Positions 52,893 through 62,100 of a stretch of 64,000 bases of DNA are shown here, piece after piece. The position numbers were made by a program, and so were the translations under genes. The stretch covers positions 1 to 64,000 of the forward strand of contig NZ_JAGGQQ010000011.1 in the NCBI RefSeq assembly GCF_018613195.1. Reading direction: 5' to 3'. Positions within the stretch are counted from its first letter, which is position 1. Each line of letters starts with the position of its first letter. The notes under the pieces are model-generated. The model was not told where the DNA came from. It saw nothing but the letters and a program-made list of their open reading frames with translations, and made no database searches. The stretch comes from Bacillus sp. ISL-45. GTDB taxonomy: Bacteria > Bacillota > Bacilli > Bacillales > Cytobacillaceae.

Positions 52893-54548
52893 TTAGAAGA
52901 ATTTATATCCCTTCGACCCGATCGGTGCATTTTCGATCATATCGATGAACGGTATCGTGTATGCGAAGAGAATCAAAAGGACAGTGATGCCAAGCCATAG
53001 CTTCCAGTTTTCGAATACCATCGGAGTTTTCTCTGCTTGGTCAGCAACTTCTCCAACAGGGAATTCTTCTTCCCCTTTAGGTGCGAAGAATGCAAGGTTA
53101 ATGAAAATGTAAAGGATCAGGATGATTCCAAGGAACAGGATAGATCCGCCGACTGCCTGTGCAACCTGGTAAGGAATCCATTCAGCTGCTTGCTCTGAAC
53201 CGCCGTACGTTGAGAATGAAGAACGGCGTGGAGCTCCAAGCAGACCAGCTGCGTGCATCGCACCGGACATGAATGTCATACCGATTGCCCAAACAATTCC
53301 CTGGATAATGGCTAGTTTATTCATAGCCTTTGTCAAGACCCTGCCAGTCAGGTGAGGGACCAGCCAATAAGAAATCCCAAAGAAAGTAAGGACAACTGAA
53401 GTTGCAAGTGTTAAATGGAAGTGTCCTGTAACCCAGATTGTGTTGTGTACTACCTGGTTCAACTGGTGGGAAGCATTGACTAGTCCACCAGCACCGGCAG
53501 GGATGAATGCAAGCATACCTATGAAAGGTACTGCGAATCGGGCATCTCCCCAAGGAAGCTTTTTCACCCAGCCGAATAGGCCGGTAGATCCTTTAGAACG
53601 GCCAAACATTTCAAATGTCGCAAACAATGAGAATGCGGTCATCAATGATGGGATGACAACAAGGAATGTCAAAATAACCTGAAGGAATTTCCATGCTGGG
53701 TCAATACCTGGTTCCATTAACTGGTGGTGGAAACCAACCGGAATTGAGAACAACAGGAACAGAATGAATGACATTCTAGCTAATGAATCAGAGAAAATCT
53801 TTCCGCCTATAATTTTTGGAACGATTGCGTACCAGGCCATATATGCAGGCAATAACCAGAAATACACAAGCGGGTGGCCGAAATACCAGAACAATGTACG
53901 GCTGACCAATACATCTACACGCTCAACAAGGCCAAGCGACCAAGGAAGCAGCTGGAATAGTACTGTTGCAGCAACACCAATCGTAGCTACGATCCACATA
54001 AGCGTGTTGACGAGTGACATGAAAGTCAACAGCGGGCTAGGCTTTCCAGGATTAGCTTTTCTCCACGAAGAGTAAGCCATGATGATTGCAGCGCCGTCAA
54101 TCCAGCTTCCGACGATCACGAGTGTAAGTCCCAAGTAAAAGAGTGCGTGTGCCTGTAATGGTGCGTAGAATGTATAAAGAACAGAAGCCTGGTTTGTCAG
54201 GATCATGATAGCAGCCATTACAGTACCGATGGTCATCGTCCAGAAACCAATCCAGCCAGTCTTTCGCTGTTTATTTGTTAATGTTCCGGATGTTTTGCTC
54301 ACAAGAGAGAGCTGGAATCCCATAATGAAAAATGTTGTAAGCACGAGTCCAAGTACGACACCATGGATGGTAAGGATTTGGTAATACCCAGTCCATGAAG
54401 GTAATTCAAATTTTCCTGAACGGACAAGTGTCTGGAGCAAACCTGCAAGACCGCCAATTGCAAGAGCGATGAAAGCGACATAAAAGTGGGCCATTGCCAA
54501 TTTGCCGTCTCGGCGGTCAACCTTTGGATTAATTGATTTAGTATTCAT
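52893..54548 (-). CDS. cbaA: ba3-type cytochrome c oxidase subunit I
   Basis: Class B haem-copper oxidase core of 551 residues, about 13 TM helices. Ligands match the Thermus ba3 pattern: haem b His in TIHGVVLGL, CuB His and cross-linked Tyr in FGHPLVYFWLLPAY, the CuB His pair in VGFHHQLMEPG, and the haem a3/b histidines in VTGHFHLT. It reduces oxygen to water with high affinity and pumps protons. Its ATG overlaps the stop codon of subunit II by one base, with GAGGTGG in the end of that gene. Last gene of a three-gene operon. Confidence 0.95.
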   Translation of the reverse strand: MNTKSINPKVDRRDGKLAMAHFYVAFIALAIGGLAGLLQTLVRSGKFELPSWTGYYQILTIHGVVLGLVLTTFFIMGFQLSLVSKTSGTLTNKQRKTGWIGFWTMTIGTVMAAIMILTNQASVLYTFYAPLQAHALFYLGLTLVIVGSWIDGAAIIMAYSSWRKANPGKPSPLLTFMSLVNTLMWIVATIGVAATVLFQLLPWSLGLVERVDVLVSRTLFWYFGHPLVYFWLLPAYMAWYAIVPKIIGGKIFSDSLARMSFILFLLFSIPVGFHHQLMEPGIDPAWKFLQVILTFLVVIPSLMTAFSLFATFEMFGRSKGSTGLFGWVKKLPWGDARFAVPFIGMLAFIPAGAGGLVNASHQLNQVVHNTIWVTGHFHLTLATSVVLTFFGISYWLVPHLTGRVLTKAMNKLAIIQGIVWAIGMTFMSGAMHAAGLLGAPRRSSFSTYGGSEQAAEWIPYQVAQAVGGSILFLGIILILYIFINLAFFAPKGEEEFPVGEVADQAEKTPMVFENWKLWLGITVLLILFAYTIPFIDMIENAPIGSKGYKFF

Positions 54549-55024
54549 TATTCTACCACCTCGATTTTAGACGACATCATGTGGTGGCCGACACCACAAT
54601 ATTCATTACAAACAATCAGGTAATCACCGGCTTTGTCAAACGTGGTGACGTACTCACTGATATATCCAGGCTCAAGCATCATGTTGATATTAGTTCCTGC
54701 AACCTGGAAACCGTGAATGACGTCTTTTGTAGTCGCGATTACTTTCACTTTAGCTCCTTTAGGAACTTCGACCTGTCCAGGGTTGTAGGCAAATGCCGAT
54801 GCCACGAAAACAAGTTCGTAATCCCATTCTTTTCCTTCAACCTTCTTTAGTCCAGGTTTATCGAAAGGTGCTGTAGTATCTACCTTTTCAGGATTGATTG
54901 TTGCCAGGCAGCTCGGAGGCTGGTTGCCTAAATAGAAGGCGCTGACCCCAATAACAGTCAGGAATACGATTAAGGTCGTAATTCCGAATATCAGCCAGAT
55001 TTTTTCAAATTTATGAATATGCAT
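54548..55024 (-). CDS. cbaB: ba3-type cytochrome c oxidase subunit II (CuA)
   Basis: A 158-residue subunit with one N-terminal TM helix and an extracytoplasmic cupredoxin domain carrying the binuclear CuA site: VIHGFQVAG (first His) and CNEYCGVGHHMM (two Cys, His, Met). It receives electrons from cytochrome c, in this genome possibly via the c domain of QcrC and small cytochromes. GGGGAGAAAG precedes the ATG. The single TM helix is typical for class B oxidases. Confidence 0.95.
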   Translation of the reverse strand: MHIHKFEKIWLIFGITTLIVFLTVIGVSAFYLGNQPPSCLATINPEKVDTTAPFDKPGLKKVEGKEWDYELVFVASAFAYNPGQVEVPKGAKVKVIATTKDVIHGFQVAGTNINMMLEPGYISEYVTTFDKAGDYLIVCNEYCGVGHHMMSSKIEVVE

Positions 55025-55051
55025 AACTTCTTTCTCCCCTTTTGGTCTATC

Positions 55052-55201
55052 TTAGAAACGATCAACAAACAAGAAATAAACGCCTACCCAAGTAACGATT
55101 AAAAAGAATCCTAACAAGAAAACGGATGCAAGTGTTCCTTTCAAGGAAGATTGGTCTTCCACCTTTGTATGTGTTTTCTTCCCGATTCCAGGCTGAGCCA
55201 T
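55052..55201 (-). CDS. Cytochrome c oxidase subunit IIa (CoxIIa-like)
   Basis: A 49-residue protein MAQPGIGKKTHTKVEDQSSL… with one TM helix (about 24-45) ending YFLFVDRF. By size, single helix and place as first gene before subunits II and I, it is the subunit IIa of ba3 oxidases, which replaces the second helix missing from subunit II. AAGGGAGTGG lies 6 bp before the ATG at 55201; longer in-frame starts lack a site. Confidence 0.85.
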   Translation of the reverse strand: MAQPGIGKKTHTKVEDQSSLKGTLASVFLLGFFLIVTWVGVYFLFVDRF

Positions 55202-55331
55202 CCCGGTCCACTCCCTTCGTATGAAATGTTCGTTTATAAATGATAAGTACATTTTCATAATACAAAACAATTTGGAAACGTAAATATGGTTTCAGACAGT
55301 TCACAAATTGTTCATACCTGATATATTTACT

Positions 55332-55374
55332 ATGTTAATGGTGAAAACGCGTCAATACAGTGATTTAAGTCACA
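55332..55374 (-). promoter_or_regulatory. Fnr/Crp box and -10 of the ba3 oxidase operon
   Basis: Plus strand AGTGATTTAAGTCACA (55359-55374), nine of ten matches to TGTGA-N6-TCACA. Its centre (55366.5) is 29.5 bp from the start of the reverse-strand -10-like TAACAT (55337→55332). The predicted leader is about 124 nt. The 55202-55565 gap also contains three direct TGTGA repeats near 55389-55421. Confidence 0.8.
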
Positions 55375-55565
55375 TGTAACGATGGGTAAATGTGAAAAAT
55401 CTGTGAATAGATTTATGTGAAAATTTGAGCATATTAGCAAGCAATCAAATCGGGATGTGACAGAACGACTTGACATTTTTAAAAAAGCAATTAGAAAAAC
55501 AGGAATCACCATTCCACGTTTAGCTAATAAACTAATAGAAAATGGATCTATCAGGAAGTGGGTTT

Positions 55566-55691
55566 ATGCAAAAGTATTATTGCGAACATTGCCGCCTCAT
55601 ATATGATGAAATAAGATTATGCAAAAAATGCGGGAGGGCAGCTGAAAAACAAATCTGGATTGAGGTACAAAAGCAGTCCGACGAAAAATAG
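55566..55691 (+). CDS. Small zinc-ribbon protein (41 residues)
   Basis: MQKYYCEHCRLIYDEIRLCK then KCGRAAEKQIWIEVQKQ…: a complete CxxC-x9-CxxC zinc ribbon. AGGAAGTGGG precedes the ATG, and a terminator follows at the stop. Function unknown; similar mini-ribbons are common in Bacillus. An overlapping frame (about 55456-55604, TERLDIFKKAIRKTGITIPR…) is also open but lacks a start signal. Confidence 0.65.
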   Translation: MQKYYCEHCRLIYDEIRLCKKCGRAAEKQIWIEVQKQSDEK

Positions 55692-55712
55692 CACCTGGTT
55701 TGGTGCTTTTTC
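55687..55712 (+). terminator. Terminator of the 41-residue gene
   Basis: AGCACC … GGTGCT followed by TTTTT. Confidence 0.75.
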
Positions 55713-55792
55713 GTATTCGCAGGCGAGATATCCTGATTTTCCCGGACAATATGTTAAAATTAAGTCAATTTTAGAACGGGAGGATGATGTGA

Positions 55793-56566
55793 ATGTTTTT
55801 GCCATCTTTTGATTTGAAAGGTAAAACAGCAGTAGTGTCAGGTGCTGGCAGAGGGATTGGCCGAGCGATTTCAATCGGTCTGGCTGAAGCTGGAGCAGAT
55901 GTTGCCTTACTTGCACGCACGGAGGAAGATCTCAAAGAAACATCTTCGGTAATTAAAAAAATGGGAAGAAAGACTCTGGTGCTGCCAACAGATGTGACAA
56001 AAAGGGATCAAGTACATAATTCGATTTCTACAGTAAGGTCTGAATGGAAAAAGATTGATATTCTTGTCAACAATGCGGGTATGAACATCCGTTCAAAGGC
56101 TCTGGAAGCAACGGATGAAGAATGGCAAACAATCATGGATACCAATCTGAAATCTGCCTTCATGATGTCCCAGGAAGCGGGAAAAATCATGAAGGTACAG
56201 GAATCAGGAGGCAAAATCATTAATATTGCGTCTGTAGCGGGGCAAGTAGCCCTCAGGACGGGCGTGGCCTATGCGGCAACTAAGGCAGCCCTTATGCAGA
56301 TGACAAAGGTGCTTGCGATGGAATGGGGACAATACGGTATCAATGTGAATTCAATCGGTCCATGGTACTTCAAAACGCCTCTGACTGAAAAGCTATTGGC
56401 CGACGAAGCGTATGTGCAGGATATCCTGGCAGTTACACCATTGAAGCGGATCGGGGAGTTGCCTGAGCTTGTGGGGCCGGTGGTATTCCTAAGCTCAGAT
56501 GCCGGGAATTATGTCACTGGACAAACCCTGTTTGTAGACGGTGGAATGACGATCCATGGTTTTTGA
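55793..56566 (+). CDS. SDR family oxidoreductase
   Basis: A 257-residue classical short-chain dehydrogenase/reductase: cofactor loop GAGRGIG (17-23), NNAG motif, catalytic Ser147, Tyr160 and Lys164 (SVAGQ … YAATK), and the C-terminal GQTLFVDGGMTIHG. The sequence resembles gluconate 5-dehydrogenase and glucose 1-dehydrogenase-like enzymes. LARTEE after beta-2 suggests NADPH preference (Arg after the second strand). GGGAGGATGATGTGA precedes the start. The substrate cannot be inferred from its neighbours. Confidence 0.88.
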   Translation: MFLPSFDLKGKTAVVSGAGRGIGRAISIGLAEAGADVALLARTEEDLKETSSVIKKMGRKTLVLPTDVTKRDQVHNSISTVRSEWKKIDILVNNAGMNIRSKALEATDEEWQTIMDTNLKSAFMMSQEAGKIMKVQESGGKIINIASVAGQVALRTGVAYAATKAALMQMTKVLAMEWGQYGINVNSIGPWYFKTPLTEKLLADEAYVQDILAVTPLKRIGELPELVGPVVFLSSDAGNYVTGQTLFVDGGMTIHGF

Positions 56567-56691
56567 TTGCCTGATAAAATAGACTTACTGTAAGCAGTAG
56601 TTTGTTTACTGTATTGTCCTGAAAATGTTATTGAGGAGCAAACTGTAAAAAAGTGGATTTGCATGCTTAATAGTAACTTTACGCTTGAATA

Positions 56692-56729
56692 ATACCCTTA
56701 TGGAGGAGGAATGACTTCCATAAGGGTAT
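56692..56729. repeat. Perfect hairpin with ATAAGGGTA core
   Basis: ATACCCTTATGGA pairs perfectly (13 bp) with TCCATAAGGGTAT around a 12-base loop. The ATAAGGGTA core is shared with the array at 30044-30462 and with 1-75. Confidence 0.7.
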
Positions 56730-56901
56730 CTTTCTGCTTGAACGATATCGAAATGTAATTATCCATTACCCGAAAAAGATCCGCGAGGTTTAAAACGGTA
56801 AAAGCAGGTACTCTGCTTCGTACAAAAGAAGCCATTGAGGTAAAAACAGACAGTCTTCTAAGAAATATAATGTCAACTGGTAATGATTTTATAATGTACA
56901 A
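56711..56901 (+). pseudogene. Possible broken small gene in the SDR-bpsA gap
   Basis: From an ATG with GGAGGAGGA upstream the frame reads MTSIRVSFCLNDIEM, an in-frame TAA, then a protein-like stretch ending RTKEAIEVKTDSLLRNIMST GNDFIMYKA. It may be a decayed regulator gene or chance. The 56567-57071 gap otherwise contains the hairpin above and a terminator at 56954. Confidence 0.25.
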
Positions 56902-56953
56902 GGCTTGAGTGCATTGTATAATGAACTTGCACAGCAACTCCTTCAAAACGTTA

Positions 56954-56987
56954 GGCTTTCCCTTATTTGTGGGGAAAGCTTTTTTTC
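56954..56987 (+). terminator. Terminator in the SDR-bpsA gap
   Basis: GGCTTTCCC … GGGGAAAGCT then a long T run. Confidence 0.85.
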
Positions 56988-57071
56988 GTTTCAGTCCAAG
57001 TCTAGTTTGACTGTATACTCTCTGGGTAAATGGAAAAAGTAACCGTACATAGATGTGAGGAGAGTATAAAC

Positions 57072-58157
57072 ATGCCAAGAGTTATATCCATCGCAGAAGC
57101 TGTGCCGCCATTTTCAATAGAGCAGGAAAAGGTAATGGATTTTGCAGAAAAGCTATTCAAAGAATCCTTTAAAGATATAAATAGGCTGCTAACTGTATTT
57201 CAGAATGGCCAAATCGAGAAACGCCATTTTGCTAAAAATCTTGATTGGTTTGAAAGTGACCATACTTTTGAAGAGAAGAATAATGCCTATATTGAGGCAG
57301 CTGTGGAACTAGGAGCACAAGCAATCTCGAATTGCCTGAAAAGTGATGAGTTTTTAAAAAACCAAGTACATCTTGAAGAAATCGATGCTATTTTTACTAT
57401 CAGCAGCACGGGTGTGTCGACCCCAAGCATTGATGCGAGAATAATGAATATCCTGCCATCATCTCAATATACTAAAAGGATCCCAATCTGGGGTCTTGGG
57501 TGTGCTGGTGGGGCAGCTGGACTGTCGCGAGCCTTTGAATATTGTCTGGCATACCCGGAGGCAAAGGTTCTGGTGCTGTCAATTGAATTATGCAGTTTAA
57601 CCTTCCAGCGTAATGACCGTTCAAAAAGCAATCTGATTGGAACTTCACTGTTTGCGGATGGGGTTGCGTGCGCCCTGGTCTGTGGTGATGATTCCGGCTA
57701 TGAGAATATCATGAAAAAAGATGCTGCACCTAATATTATCGGCACTCAGTCAACAACCATGCCTGACTCTGAGGATGTCATGGGCTGGGAAGTGAAAAAT
57801 GAGGGACTTTATGTCGTGTTTTCCAAGGATATACCGACGATCATCGAAAACTGGCTTCAGCCTAATGTTTTAAGGTTTTTGAACAGCAATAACCTTGACG
57901 TTCCGAATCTCGATCACTTCATTGCGCACCCAGGAGGAAAGAAGGTCCTGGATGCCTATGTTTCTGCTCTCAAATTCCCTGAAGCAATGACCAGGACATC
58001 AATGGAGGTCTTAAAAGATTATGGGAATATGTCTTCAGCAACAATACTGTATGTATTAAAAAGGTTCATGGAGACAGCGGAGGCAGGCGATCTTGGACTG
58101 GGGGCAGCCTTAGGACCCGGATTTAGCTCCGAATTGCTTTTGATGAGGTGGGAATAA
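57072..58157 (+). CDS. bpsA: Type III polyketide synthase BpsA
   Basis: Chalcone/stilbene-synthase-type enzyme of 361 residues that in Bacillus condenses long-chain acyl-CoA with malonyl-CoA to alkylpyrones. The catalytic triad is complete: Cys144 (GLGCAGG), His286 (IAHPGG) and Asn319 (DYGNMSSAT). The GLGAALGPGFSSELLLM end is typical. The ATG at 57072 has AGGAGAG 7 bp upstream. bpsB follows 1 bp later. Confidence 0.94.
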   Translation: MPRVISIAEAVPPFSIEQEKVMDFAEKLFKESFKDINRLLTVFQNGQIEKRHFAKNLDWFESDHTFEEKNNAYIEAAVELGAQAISNCLKSDEFLKNQVHLEEIDAIFTISSTGVSTPSIDARIMNILPSSQYTKRIPIWGLGCAGGAAGLSRAFEYCLAYPEAKVLVLSIELCSLTFQRNDRSKSNLIGTSLFADGVACALVCGDDSGYENIMKKDAAPNIIGTQSTTMPDSEDVMGWEVKNEGLYVVFSKDIPTIIENWLQPNVLRFLNSNNLDVPNLDHFIAHPGGKKVLDAYVSALKFPEAMTRTSMEVLKDYGNMSSATILYVLKRFMETAEAGDLGLGAALGPGFSSELLLMRWE

Positions 58158-58158
58158 C

Positions 58159-58728
58159 ATGGTGTTCCTCATATTTATCGGATTAATCATCTTTCAGAGG
58201 CTGACAGAACTAGTCATAGCCAGAAAAAATGAAGCCTGGATGAAAGCACAGGGAGCAATAGAGTTTGGGCAGGGGCACTATCCCGCAATGGTGTCAATCC
58301 ATACAGCTTTTTTCATATTTTTTATCCTGGAAGTGATCTTCTTTGATAAAAACCTGTCAGGATATTGGCCGGCATTACTTGCTTTGTTTATTTTTACGCA
58401 GGTGATGAGAATTTGGTCACTCTCTTCATTGGGAAGGTTCTGGAATACAAAGATCATCATTCTTCCAGGAGCTAACGTCATCAAAAGAGGACCATATAAA
58501 ATCATCAAGCATCCAAACTATTTAATTGTAGCAATAGAATTGATTGTTATTCCTTTAATGTTCAATGCCTATATCACAATGGCAGTCTTCACCTTGCTGA
58601 ACATCCTGATTTTATCGATCAGGATTCCTGCAGAGGAGAAGGCGTTGCGAGAGTTGACCATGTATGAATCTGAATTCTCGAATCAGGGTCGGTTCGTCCC
58701 GAATTTGTTAAATAAGTGTGACAATTAA
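58159..58728 (+). CDS. bpsB: Isoprenylcysteine carboxyl methyltransferase-family protein BpsB
   Basis: A 189-residue membrane protein with about five TM helices and the ICMT/PEMT-type C-terminal SAM-binding region (RGPYKIIKHPNYLIVAIE and EEKALRELTMYESEF). In B. subtilis BpsB (YpbQ) O-methylates the alkylpyrones made by BpsA; the direct pairing with bpsA supports the same role here. The start is 1 bp after the bpsA stop, with AGGTGGG at the end of bpsA. Confidence 0.92.
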   Translation: MVFLIFIGLIIFQRLTELVIARKNEAWMKAQGAIEFGQGHYPAMVSIHTAFFIFFILEVIFFDKNLSGYWPALLALFIFTQVMRIWSLSSLGRFWNTKIIILPGANVIKRGPYKIIKHPNYLIVAIELIVIPLMFNAYITMAVFTLLNILILSIRIPAEEKALRELTMYESEFSNQGRFVPNLLNKCDN

Positions 58729-58738
58729 TCTGCTTCCA

Positions 58739-58792
58739 TTGAAAATGATAATCAATAGTGCTACACTTTCCTTGAGATGAAAATTATTCTCA
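58739..58792 (+). promoter_or_regulatory. Fur-type promoter of the 28-residue peptide gene
   Basis: -35 TTGAAA (58739-58744), 17-bp spacer, -10 TACACT (58762-58767). Fur-like box 1 TGAAAATGATAATCA (58740-58754) overlaps the -35 and spacer; box 2 TGAAAATTATTCTCA (58778-58792) lies just past the start site. Each has two mismatches to the 7-1-7 consensus. Confidence 0.72.
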
Positions 58793-58826
58793 GTTAAAAA
58801 AGAACCTTAAGGATGGTGTCGTACCA

Positions 58827-58913
58827 ATGGTTTCCATGTTAGTTGTTTCTACCATAGCAGCTTACTCCTTACTTATGAAATATGTATTGAGCAATGTACT
58901 AAAACCACATTAA
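58827..58913 (+). CDS. 28-residue hydrophobic peptide with a Fur-type promoter
   Basis: MVSMLVVSTIAAYSLLMKYV then LSNVLKPH: one TM helix with a short basic tail. AAGGATGGTG lies upstream of the ATG and a strong terminator follows 22 bp after the stop. Promoter, operator-like boxes, binding site, ORF and terminator make a complete monocistronic unit of about 200 bp. No family is recognised. Likely expressed under iron limitation (inference). Confidence 0.65.
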   Translation: MVSMLVVSTIAAYSLLMKYVLSNVLKPH

Positions 58914-58934
58914 AAAACAGATTCTCAATTAGAT

Positions 58935-58964
58935 GAAAGCCCGGACTAAGTTCGGGCTTTTTCT
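58935..58964 (+). terminator. Terminator of the 28-residue peptide gene
   Basis: AAAGCCCG … CGGGCTTT followed by a T-rich tail. Confidence 0.9.
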
Positions 58965-59108
58965 TTTTGTCCATTTGTCAGTGCTTTTCTAGGTTGATTA
59001 ATGTATTTGTTTTACTTTTTCTAAGAGGCGAAAATGTAATTATAGGAAAAGACCGAAAAATCATATAAAATAAAGTTATTCACAATTTTGTCACAAGGGG
59101 TTAGAGGA

Positions 59109-62100
59109 ATGGGCCAGACTATTGCACAGCAAGATCATAAGCTTCTTGGAAAGATTTTATCTTTATATAATTTAATGAATTCAAATCACGATGACGATAC
59201 AGCTGAAAAAGTAAAGGAATTGGGAAGGAAAGCAGTTGAGGAGGAATTTTCAATTGCTTTTTGCGGACACTTTTCTGCAGGGAAGTCGAGCATGATCAAC
59301 AGGCTGATCGGCGACAATATCCTGCCCTCAAGCCCAATTCCGACCAGTGCGAACCTGGTACGGATTAAGTCAGGTACTGAATATGCAAAGGTCATCTTCA
59401 AAGACGGCGGCTCACGCTTATATCCGGCACCATATGATTATGAAACTGTCAAAACTTACTGCAAGGATGGCGAGCAAATCCAGGCTATCGAAATCAGCCA
59501 TAATGGTGCGGAGTTTCTGGAACAGGCCGTCATCATGGACACACCTGGGATCGATTCCACTGATGATGCCCATCGGATTGCCACTGAATCGGCGCTCCAT
59601 CTTTCAGATATCGTGTTTTATGTGATGGATTATAACCATGTCCAATCTGAACTGAATTTCCTTTTTACGAAGGAATTAACAGATGCAGGAAAAGAACTAT
59701 ATTTGATTATCAACCAGGTCGACAAGCACCAGGATGCAGAATTGTCTTTTGAGCAGTTCAAGACGAGTGTTGAAAATTCTTTTGCTGACTGGGGAGTAAA
59801 ACATGCGGGGATTTTTTATACATCGCTGAAAGCCCCTGAATCGCCACATAATCAATTTCAGATACTCCTTTCGTTTATCATGGAGCGGAAGAACAAGAGA
59901 AAAGAAATACTGCCAGTTTCGATTTTTAAGTCGATGGAAAAATTGACCGAGGATCATTTGGCGCATCTTCATCAGAATGTCTCTGAAGAAATCGATCAAT
60001 TTGAAACAATCCTCGAAGGGCTTTCGGACAGTGAAAGGCAACAGCTGTCATATGAACTGGATAATTTAAGGATGAATATTGAAAAAATCCAGGGTGAACG
60101 GGATCCTGAACGTGAATTCCGGGATGGACTCAATGATATTCTAAAAAGCGCCTATCTAATGCCATTCCAGACAAGGGAGCTGGCGGAGGCTTATCTTCAG
60201 TCAAGGCAGCCAGACTTTAAAGTGGGTTTGCTATTTTCAAAACAAAAAACGGAACAGGAACGAACAGCAAGACTCGACAGTTTCTATCGAGACCTCGAGG
60301 ATAAAGTTCAATCCCAGCTCGACTGGCATATCAAGAACTTTTTATCCGAGCTGTTCAAGAAACATAATCTTTCGCAGACCGAGCTGCAGACATCAGCCAA
60401 TAGCTTTAAGATTGAGTTCCAAACCGAGCTGCTATCTGGAGCCGTCAAGTCTGGTGCAAGACTTTCAGGAGACTATGTTCTCAATTATACTAACGACGTG
60501 GCGGAAGCATTGAAGAATCTTGCAAGAAGAAAGCTGGAGCCCATCAAGGAAAAGTTCATCGGCTATGTAAAAGGTCAGGATGATGAGGAGATAAATGAAA
60601 TTCTCAAGAAAGAAGAACAACTCGCGAAGCTTTTCTCAGCGTGGAAGGCATTGAATGTCATTCTGGAAAACCTGGCCGAGCAACGCAGGTTCGTATCAGA
60701 AATTCTGTATGGTCAACCGACAGAATATCAAGAGGAAGCGTATCTGATTTTTAAGGCTGCCGAAGACGAGCCAGAAGTGATCGTAACTGATGATATTGCC
60801 TCCTCAAACACTGCGAAGGAAGTGACCGATCCTTTAGTACAGGAAGCTCCTGTCGAGCAAGGCGGGATTGAGATTGCACAATTTCATGAGAAACAACAGA
60901 AGCTGGTAAGAAAAATGAATTTTACATCTGAACAGATCGAGAATATACCTGGCTTGAAAAAAATCGCCCGTGAATTAAAGGATAAAGCCTCAAGGTTAAA
61001 GGAAAGAGAATTTACTGTTGCCTTGTTCGGGGCATTCAGCGCTGGGAAGTCCTCTTTCGCAAATGCTCTGGTAGGGGAACGGATTTTGCCGGTATCACCA
61101 AATCCGACAACTGCTGCCATCAATAAAATTAAACCGGTGACAAATGAGAATCCTCACGGAACGGTCATTGTCAAAATAAAAAGTGCCAGTGAATTACTGA
61201 AAGAACTGGACCGCTCTCTGGGATTATTCGGCAAGAACACGACTGATTTCGAACGAGCGATCGATCAAATCAATAGTCTTAATTCCGAGGATAGCGGTTA
61301 CAGTGCCGCAGAAAAAACGCATTACTCATTTCTCCAGGCTTTTGCCAAAGGATTCAGTGATTTTAAAAATAGTTTCGGCGAGAAGCTTTTTGTTGATCTT
61401 GAATCATTCCGAGGCTATGTTGCTGAAGAGGAAAAATCTTGTTTTGTTGAATGGATAGAGGTCTATTATGATTGCGAACTTACAAGAGAGGGGATCACTT
61501 TGGTTGATACGCCTGGTGCCGATTCAATCAATGCCCGCCATACAGGAGTTGCCTTCGATTATATCAAGAATTCGGATGCTATTTTATTCGTAACCTACTA
61601 TAATCATGCCTTCTCAAAAGCGGATAGGGAGTTCCTGATCCAGCTGGGCAGGGTCAAGGATACCTTTGAGCTTGATAAAATGTTTTTCATTGTCAATGCC
61701 GTTGATTTGGCGAATTCGGAGGAAGAGCAGTCAGCCGTATTAGAATATGTGAAAGACCAGCTTGTCCAATATGGCATCAGGAAGCCTCATCTGTTCCCAG
61801 TTTCAAGTTTGAATGGCTTAAATGCTAAGTTGGATCAAGAGACTGGTGGAGACCAGCTTTTTAATCGATTTGAAAAGGCATTTTATTCATTCATTGCCAA
61901 TGACCTTATGAATATGGCTGTTGAGTCTGCAGAGGCAAAATGGCGTCAGGCTGTCAATGTGATCGAGGAAATGATTAGGTCGGCAGAAGAAGACAAGGCT
62001 GCAAGGACTGATAGGCGGAGGAAGCTATTATCACAAAAAGAAGAAATGCTGAGCGTTTTATCCGAGAAGCAACCGGCAGTGCTTAAGGATCGTCTTGTCC

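Noticed and set aside
56698-57078. Reverse-strand 126-residue ORF in the SDR-bpsA gap
   Set aside because: It runs through a terminator and the bpsA binding site, has no binding site of its own and no recognisable family.
58937-59108. dynA start at TTG 59088
   Set aside because: No ribosome binding site precedes it, whereas AAGGGG lies 8 bp before ATG 59109.
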